A DNA stretch of 48,034 nucleotides from Asticcacaulis biprosthecium C19. Its GTDB lineage: Bacteria; Pseudomonadota; Alphaproteobacteria; Caulobacterales; Caulobacteraceae. The DNA lies in the NCBI RefSeq assembly GCF_000204015.1, contig NZ_GL883077.1:449700-497733 (forward strand). The letters are read 5' to 3'. The notes beneath the pieces are model-generated. The model made no database searches, had not been told where the DNA came from, and saw nothing but the letters and a program-made list of their open reading frames with translations. Shown here piece after piece: positions 17,099-25,569 of this stretch. The position numbers were made by a program, and so were the translations under genes. How positions within the stretch are numbered: the first letter of the stretch is position 1; each line of letters begins with the position of its first letter.

Positions 17099-17952
17099 TT
17101 GCCTTTGAGCTCCAGGGCCATCTGATAGATGACCTTGCGCGGCATACCGAAGACGTCCGCCAGTTGCCGGGCGGCATCCGAAGGTGAATAATGCTCCAGG
17201 GCCAGCTTCAGGGCGCCATCCAGCGACTCGGCCGATGGTTTTTCCTCGACCGGCGGAGCGATGACGATGACGATTTCGCCCCTGGGCTCCTGAAGCTTCG
17301 GATCGGCGGCCAGGGTGGACAAGGTGCCGCGATGGCCGGTCTCGTACAGCTTGGTCAGTTCGCGGCAGACACAGGCGTCACGGTCGCCAAGAACTGTCAC
17401 CATGTCGGTCAGGGTATCGTGGACGCGTGGTCCGGTCTCAAAGAAAACCAGGGTCGTCCGTAGACTGACGAATTCACCCAGGAAGGTCTGGCGTGCCGCC
17501 GACTTGACGGGCAGAAAACCGGCGAACATGAAACGGTCAGTGGGGAGTCCGGCCAGGCACAGGGCCGCCAGGACGCTGCTGGCGCCGGGGATGGGGTGAA
17601 TGTGTGCGCCGGCCTCACGCGCGGCTTCGACCAGACGGAAGCCGGGGTCGGAGATGAGGGGCGTCCCGGCATCGGAGATCTGGGCGATGATCTGACCGCT
17701 GCGCAGACGATCGAGGATTTCGGGCACCACCTGCGGGCCGGCATGGTCGTCGTATCGGATCAGCTTCTTCTTCAGGTCATAAGCCGAGAGGAGTTTGGCG
17801 GCGACACGGGTGTCCTCGGCCAGGACGACATCGGCGGCGCGCAGCACGTCGAGCGCTCGCAAGGTGATGTCGCGCAGGTTCCCGATGGGCGTGGCCACGA
17901 TATAGAGGCCAGGACTGACGGGTTTGGGCGGCGGGGCGAAAAGGGATTCCAT
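17095..17952 (-). CDS. rsmI: 16S rRNA (cytidine(1402)-2'-O)-methyltransferase
   Basis: RsmI, 285 residues, 2'-O-methylates C1402 of 16S rRNA using S-adenosylmethionine. It has the tetrapyrrole-methylase fold: VATPIGNLRDITLRAL near residue 20, LAEDTR near 45, SDAGTPLISDPG near 90, and the PGASS loop near 125. It starts three bases after the hemW stop and overlaps yraN by four bases, so it is the centre of a tight operon. The C-terminal helical region resembles a small DNA/RNA-binding turn (ARQLADVFGMPRKVIYQ), as usual in this family. Confidence 0.96.
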   Translation of the reverse strand: MESLFAPPPKPVSPGLYIVATPIGNLRDITLRALDVLRAADVVLAEDTRVAAKLLSAYDLKKKLIRYDDHAGPQVVPEILDRLRSGQIIAQISDAGTPLISDPGFRLVEAAREAGAHIHPIPGASSVLAALCLAGLPTDRFMFAGFLPVKSAARQTFLGEFVSLRTTLVFFETGPRVHDTLTDMVTVLGDRDACVCRELTKLYETGHRGTLSTLAADPKLQEPRGEIVIVIAPPVEEKPSAESLDGALKLALEHYSPSDAARQLADVFGMPRKVIYQMALELKGK

Positions 17953-17955
17953 GAC

Positions 17956-19092
17956 CTAGGATAGAAGCTCCATGAGCAGTCTGTCCAGCAGCACACGGCC
18001 TTTTGGCGTGGCGCGCAGATGCGTGGGAGTCAGTTCCATAAAGCCGCCGTCTATCAGAGGCGCGGCCTTGACGGGTAGATCCAGAAGTTTGAAGCGGCTT
18101 AAGGCCACGCCTTCGGCCATGCGCAGTCCCAGCATGGCCGCCTCTTCCTCAGCTTCCAGCGGAGTCAGGGTTTCGCTTTCGTGACCGACGCCAATGTCAG
18201 CGACACGGGCGGTATAGGCCTTCAGCTCGGACAGGGCGGTGGTGGCGTGGCGCTGGCCATCGATTGTCAGACGACCATGGGCACCTGGACCGACGCCGAT
18301 ATAGTCGACACCTCGCCAGATATGAACATTGTGCATCGCCTGAGCATTGATACCGCGAGCGTGATTGGAGACTTCGTAGGCGTCGAAGTTGAGGCGTTCC
18401 AAGGTGTCCTGAGTCTCGAAATAGAAGGCTTCGGCAAGGTCCTGGTCCGGTGGTGACCATCGACCGCGGCGCACCGCCCGCCCAAAGGCGGTGGTCTGTT
18501 CGATCGTCAATTGGTAGGGCGAGATATGTTCGATGGAGAGGGCTGCGGCGCGGGTCAGTTCTTCGCGCCAGTCATGCGTGGTTTGTTCGGGTCGGGCGTA
18601 GATCAGGTCCAGAGACACCCGTCCGAACACGGATTGGGCGGTTTCAATACCGGTAATGGCTTCGCGGGCGGAGTGGTTGCGGCCGAGGAATTTCAGGGCT
18701 TCGTCGTCGAGAGATTGGACGCCCAGGGAGAGCCGGTTGATGCCGGCATCGCGGAAGGCGCGGTAGCGGGCGATCTCGGCATCGGTCGGGTTGGCTTCCA
18801 GCGTGATTTCGATATCGTCCGTGGACGGAAAGAGCTGTTTGGCCGTGGCGATCAGTTCGGCGGTCCAGTCCGGGGGCAGCAGGGAGGGCGTGCCGCCGCC
18901 GAAAAAGAGGCTAACCAGGGTTCGTGGGCCGAGAAGGGCTGACTGGCTTTTCAGGTCGGACAGGATTGAGTCGAACAGGCTGCGTTGCGACGCCTGCCCG
19001 CGATCGCGCGTGACGTTGAAATCGCAATAGGGACAGATACGCGAACAGTAGGGCCAGTGGACGTAAAGGGCGATGAAATCTTGACGGATCAT
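17956..19092 (-). CDS. hemW: Radical SAM heme chaperone HemW (coproporphyrinogen oxidase-like)
   Basis: With the ATG at 19092 the protein has 378 residues. It carries the radical-SAM cluster motif C-x3-C-x2-C (CSRICPYC) near residue 20, followed by DFN rather than the extra cysteine of HemN. It also has FFGGGTPSLL and the GVQSLDDEAL stretch. These mark HemW, which handles haem, rather than the oxygen-independent coproporphyrinogen oxidase. A longer frame from 19149 adds 19 residues (with WWGFLLHF) that do not fit the family, so I use the second start. The 166-base gap to rdgB holds a dispersed repeat. Confidence 0.92.
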   Translation of the reverse strand: MIRQDFIALYVHWPYCSRICPYCDFNVTRDRGQASQRSLFDSILSDLKSQSALLGPRTLVSLFFGGGTPSLLPPDWTAELIATAKQLFPSTDDIEITLEANPTDAEIARYRAFRDAGINRLSLGVQSLDDEALKFLGRNHSAREAITGIETAQSVFGRVSLDLIYARPEQTTHDWREELTRAAALSIEHISPYQLTIEQTTAFGRAVRRGRWSPPDQDLAEAFYFETQDTLERLNFDAYEVSNHARGINAQAMHNVHIWRGVDYIGVGPGAHGRLTIDGQRHATTALSELKAYTARVADIGVGHESETLTPLEAEEEAAMLGLRMAEGVALSRFKLLDLPVKAAPLIDGGFMELTPTHLRATPKGRVLLDRLLMELLS

Positions 19093-19129
19093 CTGCTTAG
19101 CCGGCGGCCAGCAAGGCTGAAAATGAAGT

Positions 19130-19240
19130 AAGAAACCCCACCACCGCACCTCACTCGTTCCGACCCTTGGCCTTTGGCCTCAGGTCTCCACTCATTCGAG
19201 CGGTCCCCCTCCCCAACAAGTGGGTAGGAGAAGGGAAAAG
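19130..19240. repeat. Dispersed C/T-rich repeat (CCCTCCCC type) between rdgB and hemW
   Basis: The stretch contains CCCCACCACCGCACCTCAC and then CCCCCTCCCC-AACAAGTG-GGTAGGAG, an imperfect hairpin of the CTCCCC/GGGGAG kind that recurs at 23992, 30262 and 32644. Such elements are common between genes of Caulobacterales and Rhizobiales. The hairpin arms are degraded compared with the other copies. Confidence 0.5.
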
Positions 19241-19258
19241 CGAGCACGTCTATTTTTC

Positions 19259-19873
19259 TCAAAACAACGCCGCCCGCAGTTGTTCGAAGGCCAGGTGACG
19301 GTGGCTGATGGCGTCCTTGGCGTTGGGGTCCATTTCGGCGAAGGTCGTGTCATAACCGTCCGGGCGGAAAATGGGATCGTAGCCAAAGCCCTTGTCGCCG
19401 CGGCCGGGCAGGACGATTTCGCCATGGACCACGCCCTCAAAAACCGCGGCCGGGCCTTCCGGCCAGGCGACCGCCAAGGCACAGGTGAACCAGGCCTTCA
19501 GCGTAAAGGCATCCCCTAGCTCTTCGCGGGCCTTGCGCAGCTTGTGGCCGATCACCTCGCCGGCGCGGGTAAAGTCCTTGTCCGGTCCAGCCCAGCGCGC
19601 GCTGTAAACGCCGGGATCGCCGTTCAGCGCGGCAATGCTGAGGCCGGAATCGTCGGCCAGGGCGGTCATGCCGGCCTTGGTGGCGGCGTGACGGGCCTTC
19701 AGTATGGCGTTGCCGATGAAGCTGACCTCGGTTTCGTCGGGTTCGGGCAGGTTCAGCGACGCGGCGGTCACGACCTCAAACCGGCCGTCGAGCAGGGCGG
19801 AAATCTCCCGCGCCTTGCCGGGATTGTGGGTGGCGGCGATCAATTTCTGACCGGGGATCAGGGAGAGGCTCAT
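19259..19873 (-). CDS. rdgB: XTP/dITP diphosphatase
   Basis: RdgB (Ham1 family), 204 residues, hydrolyses non-canonical purine nucleoside triphosphates (XTP, dITP) to monophosphates, keeping them out of DNA. Family signatures are present: ATHNPGKAREI near the N-terminus, VSFIGNAILKARHAA, LADDSGLSI, and GFGYDPIF near residue 160. The length is normal. In many alphaproteobacteria rdgB follows rph directly; here a two-gene plus-strand module separates them. Confidence 0.96.
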   Translation of the reverse strand: MSLSLIPGQKLIAATHNPGKAREISALLDGRFEVVTAASLNLPEPDETEVSFIGNAILKARHAATKAGMTALADDSGLSIAALNGDPGVYSARWAGPDKDFTRAGEVIGHKLRKAREELGDAFTLKAWFTCALAVAWPEGPAAVFEGVVHGEIVLPGRGDKGFGYDPIFRPDGYDTTFAEMDPNAKDAISHRHLAFEQLRAALF

Positions 19874-19965
19874 AGCCGTGCCTTGTACCCCATCAAGGCC
19901 AAATGAAAAGGTTGTTTTTTCGCTGCGAACTTGGGAAAAGGGAGGTTGTTCACAAGGGTCTGCCT

Positions 19966-20487
19966 ATGCGATTTCTCGGGCCGCGTTCGATTTCCAGCCT
20001 GCTGAAGACGGCGCTCGACGTCGTCTATTACGGCCTGTACGCCATCATCTTCATTTTCGTGCTGGCGGCGATCTGCGTTCTGGTGGTACCCAATATCGCC
20101 GCCGAAGTCGTGCGCCAGATGAACATCAACACGGCCCTGAGCGCCGGCTCCCAGGCGGCGATGTTTGTCGCGGTGGCCTTGTCGCTGACCGGCTACCTGA
20201 TGATCATGCACTGGACGCGCCAGGTGTTTCAGACCCTGGCCGAGGGCGACGTCTTCCACCCCGACAACACCCGCCGGCTACGCTGGATCGGATTCGGTCT
20301 GGGGGGGCTTGAGGTGTTCGGCTATGTCGTGCGCCTGTTTGCCGAAGGGATCTTTCAGCTCCATTTCGAGCCGGTCTACGGCCTGCGCGCGGTGACGACC
20401 TGGTTCTCGGTCCTGGTGGTGTTCGTGCTGGCCGAGGTGTTCAAGGAAGGCGCCCGCCTGCGCCGTGAAGCCGACCTGACGATCTGA
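19966..20487 (+). CDS. DUF2975 membrane protein
   Basis: A 173-residue inner-membrane protein with four predicted transmembrane segments (about residues 18-40, 62-80, 105-125 and 142-162). Between the second and third lies the family pattern LAEGDVFHPDNTRRLRWIG, typical of DUF2975. AAGGG nine bases before the ATG at 19966 favours this start over the ATG at 19903, which would add 21 residues. It is followed two bases later by a small HTH gene, the usual partner of DUF2975. The function of the pair is unknown; a membrane-linked regulatory unit is often supposed. Confidence 0.85.
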   Translation: MRFLGPRSISSLLKTALDVVYYGLYAIIFIFVLAAICVLVVPNIAAEVVRQMNINTALSAGSQAAMFVAVALSLTGYLMIMHWTRQVFQTLAEGDVFHPDNTRRLRWIGFGLGGLEVFGYVVRLFAEGIFQLHFEPVYGLRAVTTWFSVLVVFVLAEVFKEGARLRREADLTI

Positions 20488-20489
20488 CC

Positions 20490-20705
20490 ATGGCAATTCG
20501 AATCAAAATTTCAGACATGTTGGCGCGGCGACGGTTGTCGATTGTCGAGCTTTCGGATCGGACGGGGATTTCCGTGCGCGATCTCGAAATCCTGCGCGAT
20601 CAGAAGGCGATGGCGCTGAGACTCAAGACGCTCGATGCGCTATGCCGCGCCCTGCATTGCGAACCGGCGGATCTGATTGCTTACGGTGAAAACGAGGTCG
20701 AGTGA
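20490..20705 (+). CDS. YozG-like XRE-family HTH regulator
   Basis: A 71-residue Cro/CI-type DNA-binding protein, essentially one helix-turn-helix domain. The pattern IKISDMLARRRLS, ELSDRTGIS, LKTLDALCRALHCEPADL is that of small YozG-like regulators encoded beside DUF2975 proteins. It has no sensor domain, so signal input may come through its membrane partner, probably to control the pair itself. It ends 7 bases before the end of rph on the other strand, leaving no room for a separate terminator. Confidence 0.85.
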   Translation: MAIRIKISDMLARRRLSIVELSDRTGISVRDLEILRDQKAMALRLKTLDALCRALHCEPADLIAYGENEVE

Positions 20706-20712
20706 GGGGCGA

Positions 20713-21465
20713 TTAACGCCCCAACACCTGGTTCTGCAGTGCGAACAACTCGCTCGTGCCTTTCAGCGCCAGGTCGTACAAGGTGTCGAATTCCTGCCGG
20801 CTGAAACCGCGCTTTTCGCCGGTCGCCTGGATCTCAACGGCATGGCCCGAACCGGTGATAACGAAGTTGGCGTCGGTCTCGGCGTTGGAATCCTCATCGT
20901 AATCCAGGTCCAGCACCGGTACGGCCTCGAAGATGCCGCACGAAATGGCCGCCACCTGGTCCAGGAGTGGTGACTTTTCGATGATCTTGTCGGCGACCAG
21001 CTTGTCACAGGCCGCGGCTAAAGCCACCCAAGCGCCGGTGATCGACGCCGTGCGCGTGCCGCCGTCGGCCTGCAAGACGTCACAGTCAAGGGTAATCTGA
21101 CGCTCGCCGAGGGCCTTTAGATCGATCACGGCGCGCATGGAACGACCGATGAGACGCTGGATTTCCTGAGTGCGGCCCGACTGCTTGCCGGTCGCGGCTT
21201 CGCGGCGCGAACGGGTGTGGGTCGAACGCGGTAGCATGCCGTATTCCGCCGTCACCCAACCCTGGCCCTTGCCCTTCAAAAACGACGGCACACCGGTCTC
21301 GACAGAAGCCGTTACCAGGACGCGGGTATGACCGAACGTCACCAGACACGAGCCTTCTGCATAACGAGTCACACCGGTTTCCAGGGTGACATTGCGCATC
21401 TGGTCGGGCTTGCGGTTGGACGGACGGATGGTCTTGAGCGCGGCCAAGGCATCGAAGTGTGACAT
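20713..21465 (-). CDS. rph: Ribonuclease PH
   Basis: RNase PH, 250 residues, is a phosphate-dependent 3'-5' exoribonuclease that trims tRNA precursors and degrades structured RNA. Signatures include [50 protein letters not shown] and [16 protein letters not shown] with its phosphate-binding arginines. AGAGG six bases before the ATG supports the start, although this adds about 12 residues compared with E. coli. Transcription towards rdgB is interrupted by the convergent HTH gene. Confidence 0.96.
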   Translation of the reverse strand: MSHFDALAALKTIRPSNRKPDQMRNVTLETGVTRYAEGSCLVTFGHTRVLVTASVETGVPSFLKGKGQGWVTAEYGMLPRSTHTRSRREAATGKQSGRTQEIQRLIGRSMRAVIDLKALGERQITLDCDVLQADGGTRTASITGAWVALAAACDKLVADKIIEKSPLLDQVAAISCGIFEAVPVLDLDYDEDSNAETDANFVITGSGHAVEIQATGEKRGFSRQEFDTLYDLALKGTSELFALQNQVLGR

Positions 21466-21524
21466 GAAGAACCTCTTGAAAGCGCGCCTGCCCTAACAGG
21501 TCACGGGCCCCATGCAAACTCTTT

Positions 21525-21824
21525 TTAGAACTGCCGCGGCTTGTCCTGGGCGTTGGGTGGCGGAGAACTGCGTTCGCGTTGCGCCACCGTGCATTCCGGA
21601 TTGGCACAGACCCAGGTCTCGCTGCCGCGTTTGCCCGTCCGTTCGCCTTCGTCGATGACCTTGTTCGCCGGCACATAAACCATGCTGTCGATTCCTGTGC
21701 CACGCGACGACGAGTCGTGCTCGGCGAGAACCGGCATGGGCGCCCGTGCTTCGTCATAGGCCAGATCGGCGCAAGCCGAAACCGACACAGCGAGCAGGGC
21801 GAGCAGGGGCAGGCCTTTGCGCAT
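21525..21824 (-). CDS. Small lipoprotein with CA-x3-C motif
   Basis: Starting at 21824, with GGAGG nine bases upstream, this is a 99-residue lipoprotein. The signal peptide ends in the lipobox VSAC near residue 17. The C-terminal part has WVCANPECTVAQRE. A longer frame from 21959 would put 45 charged residues before the signal peptide and overlap the upstream gene, so I reject it. It begins one base after that gene's stop (TGAGATG), so the two are coupled. They share a C-A-x3-C motif, suggesting an ancient duplication. The function is unknown. Confidence 0.72.
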   Translation of the reverse strand: MRKGLPLLALLAVSVSACADLAYDEARAPMPVLAEHDSSSRGTGIDSMVYVPANKVIDEGERTGKRGSETWVCANPECTVAQRERSSPPPNAQDKPRQF

Positions 21825-21825
21825 C

Positions 21826-22122
21826 TCAACTGCCTCCGAGGCGGCCTTGTTCCTGGTCCAAAGGGGTCCGCGTCGTGTAGACCGGCGTCGTGGTCTTGCA
21901 TTTACGATCGGCGCAGGCAAAACCGCGGTGTTCGTCATCGCGTTCCTGGGTTTGCGCAACCCGCGCCGCAGGGCGAATCAGACCGGCGCGGGTGTCATAA
22001 ACCTGTTTTCCATCCGACGTCTGAAGCGGCGCATAGGCCGCGGCTTGCGACGGTTGCGGGCCATAGGGTTGTTCCGGTGCGTCGCTGTTCAAAACGGCGG
22101 CGAGCAAGGCGGCTTCCAGCAT
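21826..22122 (-). CDS. Small protein with CA-x3-C motif
   Basis: A 98-residue protein starting at 22122, where GGGAGG lies seven bases before the ATG. It has a short hydrophobic N-terminus (LEAALLAAVL) that may be a weak export signal, a proline/glutamine-rich middle, and FACADRKCKTTT near the C-terminus. That last motif resembles WVCANPECT in the next gene. The frame could extend to 22158, but the ribosome binding site favours 22122. It is divergent from hrcA. I do not recognise the family. Confidence 0.65.
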   Translation of the reverse strand: MLEAALLAAVLNSDAPEQPYGPQPSQAAAYAPLQTSDGKQVYDTRAGLIRPAARVAQTQERDDEHRGFACADRKCKTTTPVYTTRTPLDQEQGRLGGS

Positions 22123-22228
22123 GATAGTCCCTCCCAAGGTTGCCCTATCAACTTCCAACTTTATGGCGAATTAAAGACTCTTGGAAAGGCTATTGGCGTT
22201 CCACGCGGACCTTTGTAGAATAAGCCCT

Positions 22229-23323
22229 ATGAAGACCTATCCGCCGCCCACCCTGTCCGGCCTGATGACGTCCGGCGCATCCTTAAGCGAGCTGGATTCC
22301 CGCGCCCGGGACATCTTCCGCCACGTCGTCGAAGCCTATCTCGAGACCGGCGAGCCCGTGGGGTCACGCACCCTGTCCAAGGGCGGTGTCCACCTGTCGC
22401 CGGCCTCGATCCGCAACACCATGCAGGACTTAAGCGCGCTGGGCCTGCTGTCGGCACCGCATACCAGCAGCGGCCGGATGCCGACGCATCAGGGACTGCG
22501 ACTTTTCGTCGACGGCCTTCTTGAGGTCGGCGACATCAGCGACGACGACAAACGCGAGATCGAGGGGCGTCTGACCGGCCAGGGCCGCAGCTTCGATGCC
22601 GCCCTGCGCGAGGCCTCAAACCTGCTATCCGGCCTGGCCGGGGGCGCTGGATTGGTCACGACGCCGTCGCTGGAATCCGGGGTCAAGCACGTCGAATTCG
22701 TCGCCCTCAGCACCGAACAGACCTTGGCCGTCCTTGTCTTCGACGATGGCCGTGTGGAAAACCGCCTGATGCCGGCCCAGATCGGTATGACACCGTCGGT
22801 GCTGTCAGAAGCCTCCAACTATCTTAATACCCGTCTGAAGGGCCGTTCGCTGAGCGAGGCGCGGCTTTTTCTGAAGACCGAGTTGGACCAGGAACGCCTG
22901 CGTCTCAACGAAACCGCCGCGGCGCTGATTGAGGCCGGTCTCGCCGCCTGGTCTGGCGGCGCCGACGAAAAACGTGCCCTGATCGTGCGCGGCCAGGCCA
23001 ACCTGTTGCAGGCCTCGGCACTGGAGGATCTGGAACGGGTGCGGTCCCTGTTCGAGGATCTGGAGCAGAAGGAAGAGCTGATCGACCTGCTGGACGACGT
23101 GCGTCAGGCCCAGGGGGTGAGAATTTTCATCGGATCGGAATCGAAACTGTTTTCTTTGTCGGGCTCGGCTGTTATTGCAGCGCCCTACATGGTGTCGCCC
23201 CGGGCGGGTGGACCCAAGGTCATGGGTGCGATCGGCGTGATCGGCCCGGCCCGGTTGAATTACGCTCGGATCATCCCACTTGTGGACTACACCGCGAAAT
23301 TGCTGGGCCGCATGCTCGACTGA
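22229..23323 (+). CDS. hrcA: Heat-inducible transcription repressor HrcA
   Basis: HrcA, 364 residues from the ATG at 22229, represses chaperone genes by binding the CIRCE operator. The N-terminal winged helix has [20 protein letters not shown] and [18 protein letters not shown]; the next conserved stretch is [18 protein letters not shown]; the C-terminal domain ends with [16 protein letters not shown]. An upstream ATG at 22181 adds 16 residues outside the family alignment and is unlikely. I found no CIRCE sequence (TTAGCACTC-N9-GAGTGCTAA) in this window, so its targets, probably groESL, lie elsewhere. grpE follows 27 bases later. Confidence 0.95.
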   Translation: MKTYPPPTLSGLMTSGASLSELDSRARDIFRHVVEAYLETGEPVGSRTLSKGGVHLSPASIRNTMQDLSALGLLSAPHTSSGRMPTHQGLRLFVDGLLEVGDISDDDKREIEGRLTGQGRSFDAALREASNLLSGLAGGAGLVTTPSLESGVKHVEFVALSTEQTLAVLVFDDGRVENRLMPAQIGMTPSVLSEASNYLNTRLKGRSLSEARLFLKTELDQERLRLNETAAALIEAGLAAWSGGADEKRALIVRGQANLLQASALEDLERVRSLFEDLEQKEELIDLLDDVRQAQGVRIFIGSESKLFSLSGSAVIAAPYMVSPRAGGPKVMGAIGVIGPARLNYARIIPLVDYTAKLLGRMLD

Positions 23324-23350
23324 GCGCGCCCCTTTTGTGACGAGAGAGCT

Positions 23351-23968
23351 ATGACTGACGAAACCGAAGTTCCCGAAACCGCCGGCGAAGGCGATGTGCC
23401 AGAAAACTTGAATCCGTCGCTGAAGGCGGCTTTTGACAAGCTGAGCGAGGAAAACACTGCACTGAAAGAACAGGCGCTGCGTTACGCCGCCGAAGCCGAA
23501 AACACCAAACGCCGCGCCGAGCGTGAAGCCAATGACGCCCGCGCCTTCGGCATCCAGCGCTTCGCCACCAGCCTGCTGGGCGTCGCCGACGTGCTGCAAC
23601 GCGCCCTGTCGTCCGTTCCGGGCGAAGTCGCCGATCCGGCGTTCAAGAACTTCGTCGATGGCATCGCCATGACCGAGCGTGAACTGGCCGGCGCCTTCGA
23701 CAAGAACGGCATCAAGAAGATCAGCCCGCTGAAGGGCGACAAGTTCGACCCGCACCTGCACCAGGCGGTGATGGAACAGCCCTCGACCGAGGTCGAAGGC
23801 GGCGCTGTCCTGTTCGTGATGCAGGCGGGTTATGAGCTGTTCGGCCGGGTCATCCGTCCGGCCATGGTGGCGGTAGCCGCCAAGACGGCTGCCGCGCCTA
23901 CGAAGAACGGCTACGACTCCGGCGCCGGCGAGCCCACCGGCGAAGCGGTGAATACGCAGGCGGAATAA
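23351..23968 (+). CDS. grpE: Nucleotide exchange factor GrpE
   Basis: GrpE, 205 residues, releases ADP from DnaK. The acidic N-terminus is followed by a long coiled coil (about 35-85, with LKEQALRYAAEAENTKRRAERE) and a beta domain containing GDKFDPHLHQAVM and AGYELFGRVIRPAMV. GAGAGA just before the ATG serves as ribosome binding site. hrcA-grpE is a conserved pair. Its client system dnaK-dnaJ lies only 3 kb downstream but is a separate unit. Confidence 0.96.
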   Translation: MTDETEVPETAGEGDVPENLNPSLKAAFDKLSEENTALKEQALRYAAEAENTKRRAEREANDARAFGIQRFATSLLGVADVLQRALSSVPGEVADPAFKNFVDGIAMTERELAGAFDKNGIKKISPLKGDKFDPHLHQAVMEQPSTEVEGGAVLFVMQAGYELFGRVIRPAMVAVAAKTAAAPTKNGYDSGAGEPTGEAVNTQAE

Positions 23969-23991
23969 TCTCTTTGAAGACTTTCCTTGCT

Positions 23992-24065
23992 TCTCCTCCC
24001 TACGAAGTGGGGAGGGGACCCGAAGGGGTGGAGGGGTATCTTTCTATCGAAAGACCATCCCCTAA
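23992..24065. repeat. Dispersed CCTCCC/GGGGAGG repeat after grpE
   Basis: CCTCCC-TACGAAGT-GGGGAGG (about 23995-24015) forms a hairpin, followed by GGGGTGGAGGGGTATC and CTTTC-TATC-GAAAG. It belongs to the same family as the repeats at 19130, 30262 and 32644. It may act as a transcript end for hrcA-grpE. No T-run follows the first stem. Confidence 0.55.
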
Positions 24066-24087
24066 GTTCCGCCATTTTAAGTACCGG

Positions 24088-24116
24088 TTGACGCTTTACC
24101 TTTCCGTTCCTAACAC
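24088..24116 (+). promoter_or_regulatory. Candidate sigma-70-type promoter for the M28 peptidase
   Basis: TTGACG (24088-24093) is followed after 17 bases by TAACAC (24111-24116). The -35 box is good and the -10 box is only fair. It lies directly before the hairpin at 24118. Confidence 0.4.
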
Positions 24117-24117
24117 T

Positions 24118-24145
24118 GGGCGCTTCAATGGCTGTTGAGGCGCCC
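24118..24145 (+). promoter_or_regulatory. Hairpin covering the ribosome binding site of the M28 peptidase
   Basis: GGGCGCTTCAA (24118-24128) pairs with TTGAGGCGCCC (24135-24145), giving 11 pairs including one G-T. The hairpin ends two bases before the ATG at 24148, and the only Shine-Dalgarno-like GAGG (24137-24140) is inside the right arm. In RNA it would block translation. If transcription starts from the promoter predicted at 24088, the left arm would be partly missing, and the palindrome would more likely be an operator. Confidence 0.45.
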
Positions 24146-24147
24146 AA

Positions 24148-25509
24148 ATGTTGTTCCGTACCTTCCTGTCCGTATCCGCCGCTTTAGTGATCGTTTCCAC
24201 CCCGGCCCTGGCCGAACCGTGGAAAGTCAAACAGGAATGGGTCAGCAGCCATACCAGCTTCCTCGCCTCCGAAGCCCTGCAGGGCCGCACCAGCGCCACC
24301 CGTGACGAAGCCATCGCCGCCGCCTATATCGCGGCTCAGTTCGAAGCGTTCGGTCTGAAACCGGCGCCGGGCATGACGTCCTACATCCAGACGGCGGCCA
24401 TCGACCATCCTGAGCTGGACGGCAAGGCGCGCCTGACCGCCGGCGGTGTCGATGTCGCCCAAGGCCAGGGCCTGACCCTCTACTATTCCCACGGCCAGAC
24501 CATCACCGGCAAGATCGCCGTCGCAAAAAGTAGCGACCCGGCCCAGATGCCGGATGGCGATATCCTGATCATCACCCCCGACGCCAAGTTCACCCTGGGC
24601 GCCTGGTGGCGGGCCGCGGTGCAAAAGGGCGTGAAGCTGCTGATCGTGCGCGAAAGCGACGACACCAAAAAACGCATGGAAGGCATTGGCGGCGAGACCA
24701 TGGTGCCGGCGCGCCTGGTCGAACAGCCGGTCGAAAAGCCCCGTGCCGACATTGCCTTTGTGGCGGCCGACGCCTTCGACAAGCTGATGAAAGCCGACGG
24801 TCAGGACATCACCTTTACGGTCGGCCAGGTGAAAAAGCCGCAGCAGATAACCAGCAACGCCATCGGCTGGCTGCAAGGCTCGGACCCGAACGCCGGGGTG
24901 ATCCTGATTTCGGCCCACCTGGACGCCATCGGCGCCCATGACGATAAGGTGGTTTTGGGCGCCAACGACGATGCTTCGGGTGTGGCGGCGGTGCTGGAAC
25001 TGGCGCGCGCCCTGTCGGCCGGTGGTCAGCCCAAGCGCAGCGTGATGTTCGTGGCCTATGGCGCGGAAGAGATCGGCCTTCTTGGCTCGCAGTATTTCGC
25101 TATGAAGCCCCCGGTGCCGCTGGAAAGCATCGTCGCCAACCTGGAGATCGAGATGATCGGCCAGCAGGATCCGAAAATGCCGGCCGGGGTGATGATGATG
25201 ACGGGCTTCGACCGGTCGGACTTTGGCGAATCCCTGAAGGCCAAGGGCGCCCTGATCGCGCCGGACCTCTACCCCGAGCAGAATTTCTTCGAGCGTTCGG
25301 ATAACTACCAGCTGGCCCTGCAGGGCATTGTCGCCCACACGGTGTCGGGCTGGGCGGTGACACCGACCTACCACTCGCCGGATGACAACATTGCCAACCT
25401 GAACCTGCCTTTCATGACCCAGGCCATCCAGTCCCTGGTCGAACCGGTGACGTGGCTGGCCAATGGCGACTATACGCCGAAGTGGAAAGAGGGCGGACGG
25501 CCGAAATAA
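24148..25509 (+). CDS. Secreted M28-family zinc aminopeptidase
   Basis: A 453-residue exported peptidase with a signal peptide ending at ALA-EP near residue 22. A protease-associated-like domain lies at about 90-210. The M28 catalytic core follows: His257 in SAHLD, Asp274/275 in ANDDASG, Glu307-Glu308 in AEEIG, and His409 in YHSPDD, which together are the two-zinc ligands and general base. It probably trims amino acids from peptides in the periplasm or outside the cell. It stands alone between grpE and a convergent hydrolase gene, and ends in a strong terminator. Confidence 0.9.
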   Translation: MLFRTFLSVSAALVIVSTPALAEPWKVKQEWVSSHTSFLASEALQGRTSATRDEAIAAAYIAAQFEAFGLKPAPGMTSYIQTAAIDHPELDGKARLTAGGVDVAQGQGLTLYYSHGQTITGKIAVAKSSDPAQMPDGDILIITPDAKFTLGAWWRAAVQKGVKLLIVRESDDTKKRMEGIGGETMVPARLVEQPVEKPRADIAFVAADAFDKLMKADGQDITFTVGQVKKPQQITSNAIGWLQGSDPNAGVILISAHLDAIGAHDDKVVLGANDDASGVAAVLELARALSAGGQPKRSVMFVAYGAEEIGLLGSQYFAMKPPVPLESIVANLEIEMIGQQDPKMPAGVMMMTGFDRSDFGESLKAKGALIAPDLYPEQNFFERSDNYQLALQGIVAHTVSGWAVTPTYHSPDDNIANLNLPFMTQAIQSLVEPVTWLANGDYTPKWKEGGRPK

Positions 25510-25528
25510 GCGTTTGCGAAGTGAAGAC

Positions 25529-25549
25529 GAAGGGGCCTCAGGCCCCTTC
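25529..25549. terminator. Terminator hairpin between convergent genes
   Basis: GAAGGGGCC (25529-25537), loop TCA, and GGCCCCTTC (25541-25549) form a perfect 9-bp stem between the M28 gene and the convergent hydrolase gene. The arms are identical to those of the terminator at 10420-10440. Confidence 0.65.
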
Positions 25550-25569
25550 ACCCCGACACACGACAGCGC

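Noticed and set aside
24184-25551. A 455-codon frame antisense to the M28 peptidase
   Set aside because: The sense gene has a signal peptide and all zinc ligands; the antisense translation is Arg/His/Gly-rich with no motif.
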